A stretch of DNA of 64,000 nt from Caballeronia turbans (GCA_001544655.2 FCOD02000026.1:18473-82472), one strand, 5' to 3'; positions 26,243 through 35,138 are shown, counted from the first letter of the stretch. The notes: generated by a model not told the origin, from the letters alone. Translations and numbers: made by a program.

Positions 26243-26259
26243 GTGGTCCCCCCGGCAGG
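26243..26259. repeat. Right attachment core within tRNA-Arg
   Basis: Second copy of the 17-base repeat. It covers the CCA end, acceptor strand and first T-stem bases of the tRNA, so integration leaves the tRNA intact. Confidence 0.85.
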
Positions 26260-26318
26260 AATCGAACCTGCATCTAGCGCTTAGGAGGCACTCGTTCTAT
26301 CCATTGAACTACGGGGAG
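26244..26318 (-). tRNA. tRNA-Arg (anticodon CCT)
   Basis: 75 nt including an encoded CCA. On the minus strand it starts CTCCCCG, pairing with CGGGGGG (one G-T wobble); D arm GTTC...GAAC, anticodon loop CTCCTAA between AGTGC and GCGCT arms, T arm GCAGG-TTCGATT-CCTGC. Target site of the integrated element. Confidence 0.95.
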
Positions 26319-26493
26319 CGGACCGCGCATGGCCGACAGCGTCGGCAAGCGAGCGCAGAGTATAGCAAACGCTACAGGCGGGATCGGCGTCGGTGCGAAG
26401 AAATTCGAACGCAATGGCGCGCGCCGCGAAAAATCGGCGAAACCCAGGGTTTGCACCTATCAAGTTTCGCGCCGCCATGCCGCCATCGGAATA

Positions 26494-26823
26494 ATGGACC
26501 CATATCCCGATATCAAGCCGCAGGGCGCGTTTTCGGCGTTGCTCGCAGACCAGGACCTGACGCACCTCGAACTGGTGCTGCGTCGTTCGTTGTCGTGCGA
26601 TCTCGGCGGGCCGTTGCTGCCGCCCTCGTACTGGCGCGAGCGGCTCGCATCCATCACGCGTCAGTCACATCTCTCTCACACGCAGATTCAGACCGTGCAT
26701 CGGCTGTATCTGCATATCGACGCGTTCGAGGCGGCCGGGCGCCAGCGCGAAGAAGAACTCAGACGCGAACGCGAGCAGGCGCGCGCCGTCGCGGCCGGCG
26801 GCGGAAACGCTCAAAGCGCCTGA
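26494..26823 (+). CDS. Small conserved helical protein, unknown
   Basis: 109 residues; start at 26494 (MDPYPDIKPQGAFSALLADQ). Soluble and helical with a charged coiled tail (RQREEELRREREQ). First chromosomal gene right of the element. No motif recognised. Convergent with the small membrane gene that follows. Confidence 0.55.
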   Translation: MDPYPDIKPQGAFSALLADQDLTHLELVLRRSLSCDLGGPLLPPSYWRERLASITRQSHLSHTQIQTVHRLYLHIDAFEAAGRQREEELRREREQARAVAAGGGNAQSA

Positions 26824-26830
26824 GCGCGTT

Positions 26831-26995
26831 TCAATGGCGATGCCTCAGCCACCACTCGCGCAATGGATGCCGGTGCGCGTGGTCTCGCGCCGCCACGCGC
26901 CTGCGATGTTCATCGCGCCAGTCCTGCGCGAGCAGCACGATGACGATCGTCGCCAGGCACGCAAGCCCGACGAAAATGCTCGACAAATCCCACAT
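26831..26995 (-). CDS. Small membrane protein with His/Arg-rich tail
   Basis: 54 residues. One helix (SIFVGLACLATIVIVLLA) followed by a strongly basic tail rich in His and Arg. Ribosome site GGGAGGA lies seven bases before the ATG. Too short for most gene finders; supported by the ribosome site and clean topology. Confidence 0.5.
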   Translation of the reverse strand: MWDLSSIFVGLACLATIVIVLLAQDWRDEHRRRVAARDHAHRHPLREWWLRHRH

Positions 26996-27055
26996 GACGT
27001 CCTCCCGCTTTCCACTGGCGCCATGTATCGATTTTAGGTCACGCGCCGCCCCGGT

Positions 27056-28963
27056 TCACGCCGCCTGACGCGCGCGCTGCTGCTGTTGCGCGTGCGCCGC
27101 GAGCCGCACCGCCGCGTTGGCCGCGCCGTAGCCGTCGTAGCCGCCGCGCCGCTCGATCACTTCGAGGAAGAAGCGCTGATCGAGCTGCTCCGTATACGCG
27201 TGGAAGAACTCGCCGCCGCGCTCGTCGCGGTCGTAAAGGATGTTGTGCTCGCGCATCTGGTCGATCTGCTCGTCGGGCAGGCCGAACCGTGCCACGAGAT
27301 CGTCGTAATAGTTGCCCGGGATACGCAGGAATTTGACGCCGTCGGTTTCGAGGCGCGGAATCGCATCGAAGATATCGGGCGTGCTGAACGCGACATGGTT
27401 CAGGCCCGAGCCACGATAGGTCGATAGCGACTCCGACACCGCGGTATAGCGATCGACCGACGCATTCAGCGCAATGCGCACCGAGCCGTCGCGGCTTCTC
27501 ACCGCGCGGCTGCGCACGAGGCCGTACGGATCGGGAACGAGCACGGCGGGTTCGGTCTCGAAGCCGAACGCGCTTCTGAAGAACAGCACCCACGTATCGA
27601 GCGCATCGGCGGGAAGCGACAGGCACACGTGATCGATGCGCGCGAGCGGCCCCACTTCGTACGGCCCGTCGATGTCCGTCAGAATGAAGTCGGACTCCCA
27701 CAACGTCGGGGCGCCGGGCGCTTCGTCGACGAAATAGTCGAGACTGCCGTCGGGCGACTGTACGCCGGGCACCACGCGCTCGTTCGGGCCGACTTGGCCG
27801 GAGAACGGCGTCGAGCCATACGCGGCGGCGCGCTCGAACGCCTGCTTCGCGTCATCGACATGAAACGCCGACGCGCACAGCGACAAGCCGTGCTTCTGAA
27901 AAAAGGCGCTCGCGAACGAATCGGCTTCGGCGTTGAGCACGATCGATCCCGCGCCGTGCCGATACAACGCGACATCCTTCGAGCGATGCTTGCCCGCGAG
28001 CCTGAAACCGAGCCGGCCGAGCCATTGCGCGAGATGCTCGCGCGTGCGGTCGTCGACGGCGAATTCGAGAAACTGGAAGCCGATGTGCTCGGGCGGCGCG
28101 GGCGGGTTGAACAGCTCCGGCGGCGCGTTGTCGCCCATCAGCTCACGCGTCTGCTCCTCGAGGAAACGCAGCGAGCGATAGCCGTCCGCCGCCGTGATCG
28201 CGGTCGGCGCGGCGCGAAAGCCATCATTGAAAATCTCGAGCGACAGCGGACCCTTGTAGCCCGCTTCGAGCACGCGCGCGGTGAAGCCCGCGACATCGAA
28301 CGCGCCCTGTCCCGGAAAGCAGCGATAGTGACGGCTCCATTCGAGCACGTCCATCGCGAGCACGGGTGCATCGGCGATCTGCACGAACGCGATGCGCTCG
28401 CCCGGAATCGACGCGATCTCCTCCACCGAATCGCGGATCGACAGCGTGTGGAACGTGTCGAGCGCAAGCCCGAGGTTCGGATGATTCACCGCGTCGACGA
28501 GCTTCCACGCGTGCTTGTACGAGTTCACGTAGCGGCCCCACGCGAGCGCCTCGTACGCGACGATCACGCCCGCCTCCTTCGCGATGTTCGCGAGCACCCC
28601 GAGCTGATCGGTGAGCAATGCGTCGTCGCGGATCGTGTCGGGCGACACGTTGCTGCACACGAGAATGCGGTCCGTGCCGAGCTCGTGCATCAGTTCGAAC
28701 TTGCGCTTCGCACGCTCGACGTTTCTCGCGAGCCGCTCGGGGCTCACGCCGTCGAAATCGCGGAAGGGCTGGAAAAGGTAGATTTCGAGGCCGAGATCCG
28801 CGCACATGCGGCGCACGTCGCCGGGCGTGCCGTCGAAATACAGCAGATCGTTCTCGAAGATCTCGACGCCGTCGAAACCGGCCGCCTTGATGGCCCGCAA
28901 CTTCTCGGGGAGCGTGCCGCTGATGGAAACCGTGGCGATGGAAGTGCGGATTGAACGCAGCAT
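27056..28963 (-). CDS. quiC: 3-dehydroshikimate dehydratase, QuiC type
   Basis: 635 residues. The N-terminal half is a sugar-phosphate-isomerase-like TIM barrel (RAIKAAGFDGVEIFEND, then ALDTFHTLS and LSLEIFND); the C-terminal half is a 4-hydroxyphenylpyruvate-dioxygenase-like VOC region (IDHVCLSLPADAL, LNHVAFSTPDI, then ERRGGYDGYGAAN). This fusion is typical of bacterial QuiC enzymes converting 3-dehydroshikimate to protocatechuate. Start at 28963 follows a GAGGAGG ribosome site. Divergent from the shikimate dehydrogenase gene, the expected catabolic partner. Confidence 0.87.
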   Translation of the reverse strand: MLRSIRTSIATVSISGTLPEKLRAIKAAGFDGVEIFENDLLYFDGTPGDVRRMCADLGLEIYLFQPFRDFDGVSPERLARNVERAKRKFELMHELGTDRILVCSNVSPDTIRDDALLTDQLGVLANIAKEAGVIVAYEALAWGRYVNSYKHAWKLVDAVNHPNLGLALDTFHTLSIRDSVEEIASIPGERIAFVQIADAPVLAMDVLEWSRHYRCFPGQGAFDVAGFTARVLEAGYKGPLSLEIFNDGFRAAPTAITAADGYRSLRFLEEQTRELMGDNAPPELFNPPAPPEHIGFQFLEFAVDDRTREHLAQWLGRLGFRLAGKHRSKDVALYRHGAGSIVLNAEADSFASAFFQKHGLSLCASAFHVDDAKQAFERAAAYGSTPFSGQVGPNERVVPGVQSPDGSLDYFVDEAPGAPTLWESDFILTDIDGPYEVGPLARIDHVCLSLPADALDTWVLFFRSAFGFETEPAVLVPDPYGLVRSRAVRSRDGSVRIALNASVDRYTAVSESLSTYRGSGLNHVAFSTPDIFDAIPRLETDGVKFLRIPGNYYDDLVARFGLPDEQIDQMREHNILYDRDERGGEFFHAYTEQLDQRFFLEVIERRGGYDGYGAANAAVRLAAHAQQQQRARQAA

Positions 28964-29070
28964 CGCTGCCTCCTCGTTGCAATTCGGTGAATGCGGGATG
29001 GATCTGAGCGGCGCTTTCCAGTGTAGGACGTCCGCATGAGAGACGCGCGCAATCCATGTCATTCTGCGAG

Positions 29071-29098
29071 ATAATAACAAACTAACTAGACCGTACAA
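29071..29098 (-). promoter_or_regulatory. Putative sigma-70 promoter of quiC, possible TetR operator
   Basis: On the minus strand TTGTAC (29093-29098), 16 bases, TATTAT (29071-29076). The spacer holds TAGTTAG-type short repeats that could be an operator for the nearby TetR protein. Confidence 0.45.
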
Positions 29099-29202
29099 AG
29101 TAGTGAAAACACGAACCGACAAGGCTCCTGCGTGCGTTCACACTGCGCCATAGTCTATTTCGCACTGCAGCATGCAGTGCTCATCCATGCCGGAGCGCTC
29201 GC

Positions 29203-30060
29203 GTGACCAACAAGACTTCGTATCTCATCGGCCTGATCGGATCCGGCATCGCCGGCTCGCTCACGCCCGCCATGCACGAAAAGGAAGGCGGCAACCTCGG
29301 CCTCAACTATGTGTATCGCCGCATCGACCTTCAGGCGCTGGCGCTGGAGCCCTCCGCCCTGCCCGATCTGCTCGACGCCGCCGAACGCATGGGCTACGAC
29401 GGCCTGAACATCACGTACCCGTGCAAGCAAAGCGTGATCCCGTTACTCGACGAGCTCGACCCCGACGCCCGCGCGCTCGGCGCCGTGAATACGGTCGTGC
29501 TGAAGGACGGCAAGCGCATCGGCTACAACACGGACGGGTCGGGATTTGCGCGCGCGTTCCAGCGCGGGCTGCCCGGCGTGCCGATGGAACGCGTGGTGCA
29601 GCTCGGCGCGGGTGGCGCGGGCGCGGCCGTCGCCCATGCCGCCCTGACGATGGGCGCGCGCGAGCTCAGGCTGTTCGATTCCGACGCGGCACGCGCCGCC
29701 TCGCTTGCCGCTGAACTCGCGGCGCGCTTTCCGGATCGCATCGTAAAAAGCGGCGGCGACCTGCGCGAAACGCTCGCCGGCGCAAGCGGCCTCATCCACG
29801 CGACACCGACCGGCATGGCGAAGCTGCCCGGCCTGCCGCTTCCGGCGCAATACCTGCACAAGGCATTGTGGGTCGCGGAGATCGTCTACTTCCCGCTCGA
29901 AACCGAGTTGCTGAAAGCCGCAAAGGCGCTCGGCTGCCGCACGGTGAGCGGCGGCGGCATGGCGGTATGCCAGGCGGTCGATGCGCTGCGCATCTTCACC
30001 GGCCGCGAGCCGGATGCCGAGCGCATGTTCGCGCATTTCCAGAGCTTGCTGGAACGTTGA
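29203..30060 (+). CDS. Quinate/shikimate dehydrogenase
   Basis: 285 residues. Shikimate-dehydrogenase fold: substrate part with SLTPAMHEKEGG and GLNITYPCKQS (catalytic Lys), GAVNTVV and YNTDGSGF, then a Rossmann motif GAGGAGAAVAHAA. Catabolic rather than biosynthetic, given the adjacent QuiC and the absence of other aro genes (inference). Start is GTG at 29203. Confidence 0.88.
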   Translation: MTNKTSYLIGLIGSGIAGSLTPAMHEKEGGNLGLNYVYRRIDLQALALEPSALPDLLDAAERMGYDGLNITYPCKQSVIPLLDELDPDARALGAVNTVVLKDGKRIGYNTDGSGFARAFQRGLPGVPMERVVQLGAGGAGAAVAHAALTMGARELRLFDSDAARAASLAAELAARFPDRIVKSGGDLRETLAGASGLIHATPTGMAKLPGLPLPAQYLHKALWVAEIVYFPLETELLKAAKALGCRTVSGGGMAVCQAVDALRIFTGREPDAERMFAHFQSLLER

Positions 30061-30075
30061 TTACCCGATAGCCAC

Positions 30076-30113
30076 GAAAAAACGGCGACCTCGTGAGAGT
30101 GTCGCCGTTTTTC
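30076..30113. terminator. Bidirectional terminator
   Basis: Perfect stem AAAAACGGCGAC / GTCGCCGTTTTT between the convergent dehydrogenase and TetR genes, with A/T runs on both sides. Confidence 0.9.
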
Positions 30114-30132
30114 GATGCGCGCGAAGAAAGGA

Positions 30133-30813
30133 TCAGCCGCCGCGCCGCATGTAGCGCGACACCGCATCGACGATCATCTCGCGATGACGCGCACGCGAAC
30201 GCGCGCCCGACGGATCGCGCCCGAACGCCGCGCCCCACGTATGACGGTTCGCCACACGGTGAAAGCAGAACGAGCTGATCATCAGATGCAGGTCGATCGG
30301 ATCGACGTCGTCGCGAAAGGTGCCCGCCGCGACGCCGCGCGCGATGAGATCCTCGATGGTCTTCACGACCGTCGAATTGCGCGTCTTGAAGGTCTTCGAT
30401 TGTTCGATGTACTTCGCGCCATGAATGTTTTCGATGGTCACGAGGCGCACGAAATCGCGATGCTTGTCGTGATAGTCGAACGTGAAACCGATGAATTCGC
30501 GCAGCGCTTCCTCCGGCTCCATTTCCGCGAGTTGCAACTCCTGTTCGAGCGCGCGGATATCGCCGTAGACCTGTTCCAATACCGCTTCGTACAAGCCTTC
30601 CTTGCTGCCGAAGTAGTAGTACAGCATGCGCTTCGTGGTGTTGGTGCGCTCCGCGATGGCGTCGACGCGCGCGCCCGCGAGGCCCATCGCCGAAAACTCC
30701 TGCGTGGCGATGTCGAGAATGTTCCGCTTGGTCTCCTCAGGATCGTACTTGCGCCGCCCTTGCTCCGTGGTCGACGAGGGCGCAGCAGTAGCGGCCTTGC
30801 TTCCTTTCTTCAT
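30133..30813 (-). CDS. TetR family transcriptional regulator
   Basis: 226 residues. N-terminal helix-turn-helix: RNILDIATQEFSAMGLAGARVDAIAERTNTTKRMLYYYFGSKEGLYEAV. The C-terminal ligand domain (IGFTFDYHDKHRDFVRLVTIENIHGA) resembles regulators of aromatic-acid catabolism. The quiC/shikimate dehydrogenase pair is the likely target because it is the only catabolic unit adjacent. Confidence 0.87.
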   Translation of the reverse strand: MKKGSKAATAAPSSTTEQGRRKYDPEETKRNILDIATQEFSAMGLAGARVDAIAERTNTTKRMLYYYFGSKEGLYEAVLEQVYGDIRALEQELQLAEMEPEEALREFIGFTFDYHDKHRDFVRLVTIENIHGAKYIEQSKTFKTRNSTVVKTIEDLIARGVAAGTFRDDVDPIDLHLMISSFCFHRVANRHTWGAAFGRDPSGARSRARHREMIVDAVSRYMRRGG

Positions 30814-30889
30814 TTTTCTGTCTGAGAACGGCGTTGAGAATCGATTCTAGCACGCGCTATTGACGCATCCTCGCCATAACAGGCGTTCA

Positions 30890-30911
30890 TTACGGAGGGC
30901 TTCACCTATAA
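30890..30911 (+). promoter_or_regulatory. Sigma-70-like promoter
   Basis: Consensus -10 TATAAT at 30906-30911 with a weak GTTCAT-type -35 about 16 bases upstream, in front of the gene at 30945. Confidence 0.5.
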
Positions 30912-30944
30912 TTTTTTTACCCCGCGGACAAATCGAAAATCCAC

Positions 30945-31340
30945 ATGCGCAAGAAGCATTCGCTCTTTCTGGCTCCCTCCATTCTGGCCACATGGTGTCT
31001 CTGCGCGACGGCGCAGACCGCGTTGCCGCCCGGCCATCCGTCGTCGCGACAACTGATGGCCGCCGAAGGCGTGATGACGAGCGCGAACATCGCGCGCGGC
31101 GCGGCGGATGTCTGTCATATCGATGCCGCGAAGGTCGCGCGCTTTCGGGATGTCGTGCGCACGAGCTATCCCGATGCACCCGATTTCGATGGCGAATGGA
31201 AGCTCGGCCTCGCGCAGGCACAACCGACCGTCGATCGCTTCGAGAAGCTGAAGACGAGCAATCCGGCGGAGTATCAAAAGGAAATCGGCGAGGCGTGCCC
31301 GGCGCTCAATCGCGGCATCGACGACGTCACGCAGCAGTAA
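30945..31340 (+). CDS. Exported protein, unknown
   Basis: 131 residues with a signal peptide (cleavage near CATAQ). Two cysteines in the mature protein (DVCHID and GEACPAL) could form a disulphide. Otherwise helical; no family recognised. Convergent with the GGDEF gene, ending exactly at its stop. Confidence 0.6.
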   Translation: MRKKHSLFLAPSILATWCLCATAQTALPPGHPSSRQLMAAEGVMTSANIARGAADVCHIDAAKVARFRDVVRTSYPDAPDFDGEWKLGLAQAQPTVDRFEKLKTSNPAEYQKEIGEACPALNRGIDDVTQQ

Positions 31341-32819
31341 TCACGCGCTCTTGCCGTCGTAGTGCGCGCGCTTTTCCGCGTACATGGCGGCGTCCGCGCG
31401 TTGCAGCATCGGTTCGAGCCGCTCGCCGTCGTGCGCGGTGGCCGCGCCCATCGCGAAACAAAGCGGATTGCCCGAATAGAACTGGTTGTTCACTTCGAGC
31501 AACTGGCGAATGCTCTCGATCACCGCCTCGCCGTCGCGCTCGTCGGCGCCGGGCAGAAGCACCATGAACTCGTCGCCGCCGATGCGCGCCGCCTGGAACG
31601 GCTTCTCCACCGCCTTGCCGAGCACTTCGCCCGCGCGGCGCAACAGCGCGTCGCCGGCGGCGTGGCCGAGTTGATCGTTGACGGCCTTGAGCCCGTTCAC
31701 ATCGACCGCGATCGCCGTCACCGGGAACGGGCCCTTGCGTTCGAGGCGATTGATTTCGTCGATATAGAACGAGCGATTCTTGAGCTTCGTGAGCACGTCG
31801 TGCTTGCCGAGGAATTCCAGATACGCCTCGGCCTTCTTGCGCGCGGTGATGTCCGTGAGCGCGACGAGCACGAGATCCCAGCGCGCCTCGTGCCCCGGGA
31901 ATACCGAGAACTGCAGATGCACATGCACCTCGTTGCCTTCGAGCGAATAGTTGAGCACCTCGCGCTGATGGAAGAGCTTCCCATCCCACAGATCGATCAA
32001 CTGTTCCTGGAAGTGCTGCTGCATGTCGTCGCGGAAGACTTCGGACAGGCGCGCGAGCAGCGCGGCCTTGGTCGGCGCGGCGAACATCCGCAGCGTATGC
32101 TGATTCACGTCGAGCACGTGAATCTCCTGCATGCAGCGTTCGACGAACTCCGGATGAACGTTGGTGAACGTGCGAAAGTCGACGATGCCGCGCTCGCGCA
32201 CATCGTCCAGTAGCGACTTCACGGAACTGAAGTCTTCCACCCACAGCGACACCGGTGAATGCTCGAACAGTCCGCGCGCATACAGTTCGCTCGCGGCGGC
32301 GGTGCGGCGCATCGCTTCGAGCTCGGTGATGTCCTCGATCGTGACGAGCACGCGGGTCCATGTGTCTTCGTGGCCCGGCAGGACGACCGCCTTGAGCAGC
32401 ACGTCGAGGCGCTTGCCGTCGAGCGTGTAGTTGACCGTCTGACTCACGAAGCGCGGCTTGCCGCACCACAACTGCTCCAGTTCGTCGATGTGTGTGGTGA
32501 GCATGTCATCGCGGAACACACGATCGAGGTTCTGCACGAGATGATCGACGTCTCTTGCCTGAAACAGCGACAGCGTGCGCTGATTGACCTTCACGACGCG
32601 AATGCGTGACGAACACTCGGCCACGCATTCCGGATTCTCGGCGAGAAACGCGCGCAGATCCGTGACGCCCGCCGCGCGCCAGCGCTCGAACTGCTCGCGC
32701 ACGGCGCTGAAGTCCTCGAGCCAGAGCGAGACGGGCGCGAGGTCGAACATGTCGGCATCGTCCTCCGGCACGCTCGCCGGCATGAATTGACCGGCAGTGC
32801 GGCGCGGGTCGTTTGGCAT
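31341..32819 (-). CDS. Twin-PAS diguanylate cyclase
   Basis: 492 residues, no membrane segment. Two PAS-like domains of about 140 residues are clearly related to each other: both open with (D)LAPVSLWLEDFS / HSPVSLWVEDFS and share FRDDM and a PGHE near their ends. A C-terminal GGDEF domain follows with intact ARIGGDEFMVLLPG, so it should make cyclic-di-GMP. Start at 32819 is chosen because the ribosome site (AAAGGA) is too close to the ATG at 32825. Confidence 0.88.
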   Translation of the reverse strand: MPNDPRRTAGQFMPASVPEDDADMFDLAPVSLWLEDFSAVREQFERWRAAGVTDLRAFLAENPECVAECSSRIRVVKVNQRTLSLFQARDVDHLVQNLDRVFRDDMLTTHIDELEQLWCGKPRFVSQTVNYTLDGKRLDVLLKAVVLPGHEDTWTRVLVTIEDITELEAMRRTAAASELYARGLFEHSPVSLWVEDFSSVKSLLDDVRERGIVDFRTFTNVHPEFVERCMQEIHVLDVNQHTLRMFAAPTKAALLARLSEVFRDDMQQHFQEQLIDLWDGKLFHQREVLNYSLEGNEVHVHLQFSVFPGHEARWDLVLVALTDITARKKAEAYLEFLGKHDVLTKLKNRSFYIDEINRLERKGPFPVTAIAVDVNGLKAVNDQLGHAAGDALLRRAGEVLGKAVEKPFQAARIGGDEFMVLLPGADERDGEAVIESIRQLLEVNNQFYSGNPLCFAMGAATAHDGERLEPMLQRADAAMYAEKRAHYDGKSA

Positions 32820-33135
32820 GGTCATCCTTTCGGCTCGCGCCGGCTAAAAAATGGGTCGCTGGTCGATACTCCATTCATCTCATTATTGTAGCCTGCGTCA
32901 TATTTCCGGAAGCCGCATCGCCCGCGCGCGTACACGCGCAGCGGCGTTTGCGCTCATGCCCGATATCGGGGGCGGATGCTACACTCGATTGGCCACGCCC
33001 TTGCCGCATCCACGTTCTACGTTGCGCAACCCTTAGGCACGTTTGCTGCACCGCCGGGAGGATTGCGCGACGCCACGCAGTCCGATGCGCTGTGCGGCAT
33101 CCATCCACATCGCAAGAAGAAGGAGCACGACTCTC
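32820..33135. other. Divergent intergenic region, GGDEF gene and YbhB-like gene
   Basis: About 316 bases. Holds the sigma-54-like promoter at 33034 for the rightward gene and a second, weaker TTGGC-N10-TTGC match near 32990. Confidence 0.5.
33034..33050 (+). promoter_or_regulatory. Candidate sigma-54 promoter, YbhB-like gene
   Basis: AGGCACGTTTGCTGCA: GG (33036-33037) and GC (33048-33049) separated by exactly 10 bases, one mismatch in each half to TGGCACG-N4-TTGCW. Confidence 0.55.
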
Positions 33136-33639
33136 ATGGCTGATTTCCGCATCTGGTCCGACGAATTTCCGGCGAACGGCTTCATGACGCACGCGCAGGA
33201 ATTCGACCAGCAAGCCTTCGGCGGCTCGGGCGAGAACATTTCCCCGGCGCTGCAATGGGAAGATCCGCCCGCCGACACGCGCAGTCTCGCGCTCACCGTC
33301 TACGACCCCGACGCGCCCACGGGCAGCGGTTTCTGGCACTGGATCGTCGTCAACATTCCAGCCGATGTGCGCTCGCTGCCGCGCAATGCCGGCAAGCCCG
33401 ACGGCAGTCTGCTGCCGCAAGGCGCGCTGCAACTTCGCAACGATTACGGTACGGTCGGTTTCGGCGGCGCGGCGCCGCCGCGTGGCGACAAGCCGCATCG
33501 GTATATCTTCCGCATCCATGCGCTTTCCGCGGAGAGCCTGCCGCTCGACGGGAACGTGACCAACGCGGTGGCGCGCTTCATGATCCATCTCAACGAAATC
33601 GATTCGGCGACCTACACCGGCCTCTACGAGTTGAAGTAA
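33136..33639 (+). CDS. YbhB/YbcL family (PEBP, Raf kinase inhibitor-like) protein
   Basis: 167 residues. Conserved PEBP landmarks: GGSGENISPALQW, the TVYDPDAPTGSGFWHWIVVNIPAD cavity motif, and GAAPPRGDKPHRYIFRIHAL. Ribosome site AGAAGGAG precedes the ATG. Ligand and role in bacteria are not established. First gene of the island whose members carry sigma-54-like promoters. Confidence 0.9.
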   Translation: MADFRIWSDEFPANGFMTHAQEFDQQAFGGSGENISPALQWEDPPADTRSLALTVYDPDAPTGSGFWHWIVVNIPADVRSLPRNAGKPDGSLLPQGALQLRNDYGTVGFGGAAPPRGDKPHRYIFRIHALSAESLPLDGNVTNAVARFMIHLNEIDSATYTGLYELK

Positions 33640-33735
33640 AGCCGGGAATGCGGCGCGGCGTGACCGCGCCGCGCTCACACAGCCATTTGAAAACGGCGCG
33701 TCGTACAACGCGCCGCTCCCACTTCCCGCCCATCG

Positions 33736-35103
33736 ATGGACTCCGACCAAGGTCTGCCGCTGCCCCAGCGATACTGGGCGATTGCCGTCGTCGCGCTCGG
33801 CATTACGCTCGCGGTGCTCGACGGCGCCATCGCGAACGTCGCGCTGCCGACCATTGCCCGCAATCTGAATGCTTCTCCCGCCGACTCCGTCTGGGTCGTC
33901 AACGCGTATCAGCTCGCGATCACCATCTCGCTTCTGCCGCTCGCCTCGCTCGGCGATCGCATCGGCTACCGGCGCGTGTACATGGCGGGGCTTGCGCTCT
34001 TCACGGTGTCGTCGTTCGCGTGCGCGCTGTCCGATTCGCTTCTCACGCTCACCATCGCGCGCGTGGTGCAGGGCTTCGGCGCGGCGGGGATCATGAGCGT
34101 GAACACGGCGCTCGTGCGCATCATCTATCCGCACGATCAGCTCGGGCGCGGCGTATCCATCAACGCGACGGTCGTCGCCATTTCGTCGGTGATCGGACCG
34201 ACGGTGGCCTCGGGCGTGCTTTCCGTCGCGACCTGGCCGTGGCTGTTCGCGATCAACGTGCCGATCGGCATCGCGGCGTTCGCGTTCGGCTGGAAGTCGC
34301 TGCCGCGCACGCCGGGGCATCGGCAGCCGTATGACTACATCAGCGCGATCATGAACGCGCTCTTCTTCGGCATTGCGATCGTTGCGGTCGATGGCTTCGG
34401 GCATGGCGAGCATCGTCCGTATCTCATCGGCGAGATCATCGCGACGGCCGTCATCGGCTACTTCTTCGTGAAGCGGCAACTGACGCAAAGCGCGCCGCTG
34501 CTGCCCGTCGATCTGATGCGCATTCCGGTGTTCGCGCTCTCGGTCGGCGCGTCGGTGTGTTCGTTCTGCGCGCAGATGCTCGCGTTCGTGTCGCTGCCGT
34601 TCCTGCTGCAGAACAATTTCGGCATGAGCCAGGTCGAGACAGGGTTTCTGATGACGCCGTGGCCGCTCGTGATCGTGTTCGTCGCGCCGCTCGCTGGCGT
34701 GCTCGCGGATCGGTATCCGGCGGGACTGCTCGGCGGCATCGGGCTCGCGATTCTGACCGTCGGGCTCGTGCTGCTCGCAAGCGTCGGCGCGCATCCGGGC
34801 GCGCTCGACATTGCGTGGCGCATGGCCGTATGCGGGCTCGGCTTCGGCCTCTTCCAGTCGCCCAACAATCGTCAGATGCTCTCGTCCGCGCCGCGTCATC
34901 GCAGCGGCGGCGCGAGCGGCATGCTCGGCACCGCGCGCCTCACCGGGCAGACGCTGGGCGCGGCGCTCGTCGCACTGATCTTCGGCGTCGCGCCGAAGCA
35001 GGGCCCCGTGATTGCGATTGCGCTCGCGGCGGCGTTCGCGGCGGCTGCCGCCGTGGTGAGCCTGCTGCGCCTCACCGGCAAGCGCAGCATCGAGCCGGCC
35101 TGA
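33736..35103 (+). CDS. MFS transporter, DHA2-like (14-helix) drug/H+ antiporter
   Basis: 455 residues with many hydrophobic helices. Early motif VLDGAIANVALPTIARNL and VNAYQLAI are typical of the EmrB/QacA family; motif A is SLGDRIGYRRVY. Substrate unknown. No sigma-54-like promoter was seen upstream, unlike its neighbours. Confidence 0.88.
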   Translation: MDSDQGLPLPQRYWAIAVVALGITLAVLDGAIANVALPTIARNLNASPADSVWVVNAYQLAITISLLPLASLGDRIGYRRVYMAGLALFTVSSFACALSDSLLTLTIARVVQGFGAAGIMSVNTALVRIIYPHDQLGRGVSINATVVAISSVIGPTVASGVLSVATWPWLFAINVPIGIAAFAFGWKSLPRTPGHRQPYDYISAIMNALFFGIAIVAVDGFGHGEHRPYLIGEIIATAVIGYFFVKRQLTQSAPLLPVDLMRIPVFALSVGASVCSFCAQMLAFVSLPFLLQNNFGMSQVETGFLMTPWPLVIVFVAPLAGVLADRYPAGLLGGIGLAILTVGLVLLASVGAHPGALDIAWRMAVCGLGFGLFQSPNNRQMLSSAPRHRSGGASGMLGTARLTGQTLGAALVALIFGVAPKQGPVIAIALAAAFAAAAAVVSLLRLTGKRSIEPA

Positions 35104-35138
35104 CCGCCCTCTTCTCTCGTGGCCGCGCGGGCGCTCGC

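Larger units (their letters stand above)
13236..26259. mobile_element. Integrated 13-kb phage-satellite-like element in tRNA-Arg(CCT)
   Basis: Bounded by a 17-bp direct repeat GTGGTCCCCCCGGCAGG (13236-13252 and 26243-26259); the right copy is the 3' end of tRNA-Arg(CCT). A tyrosine integrase lies at the tRNA end. Cargo: gp2.5-like ssDNA-binding protein, membrane protein, HEPN-like protein, three small exported or membrane proteins, serine recombinase, six-fold array of SP6/T7-like promoter sequences, zinc-finger protein, HNH-type nuclease, two proteins resembling podovirus internal virion proteins, an unknown gene, and a DUF262-HEPN pair. No capsid, portal, terminase, polymerase or lysis gene was found. 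Confidence 0.85.
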
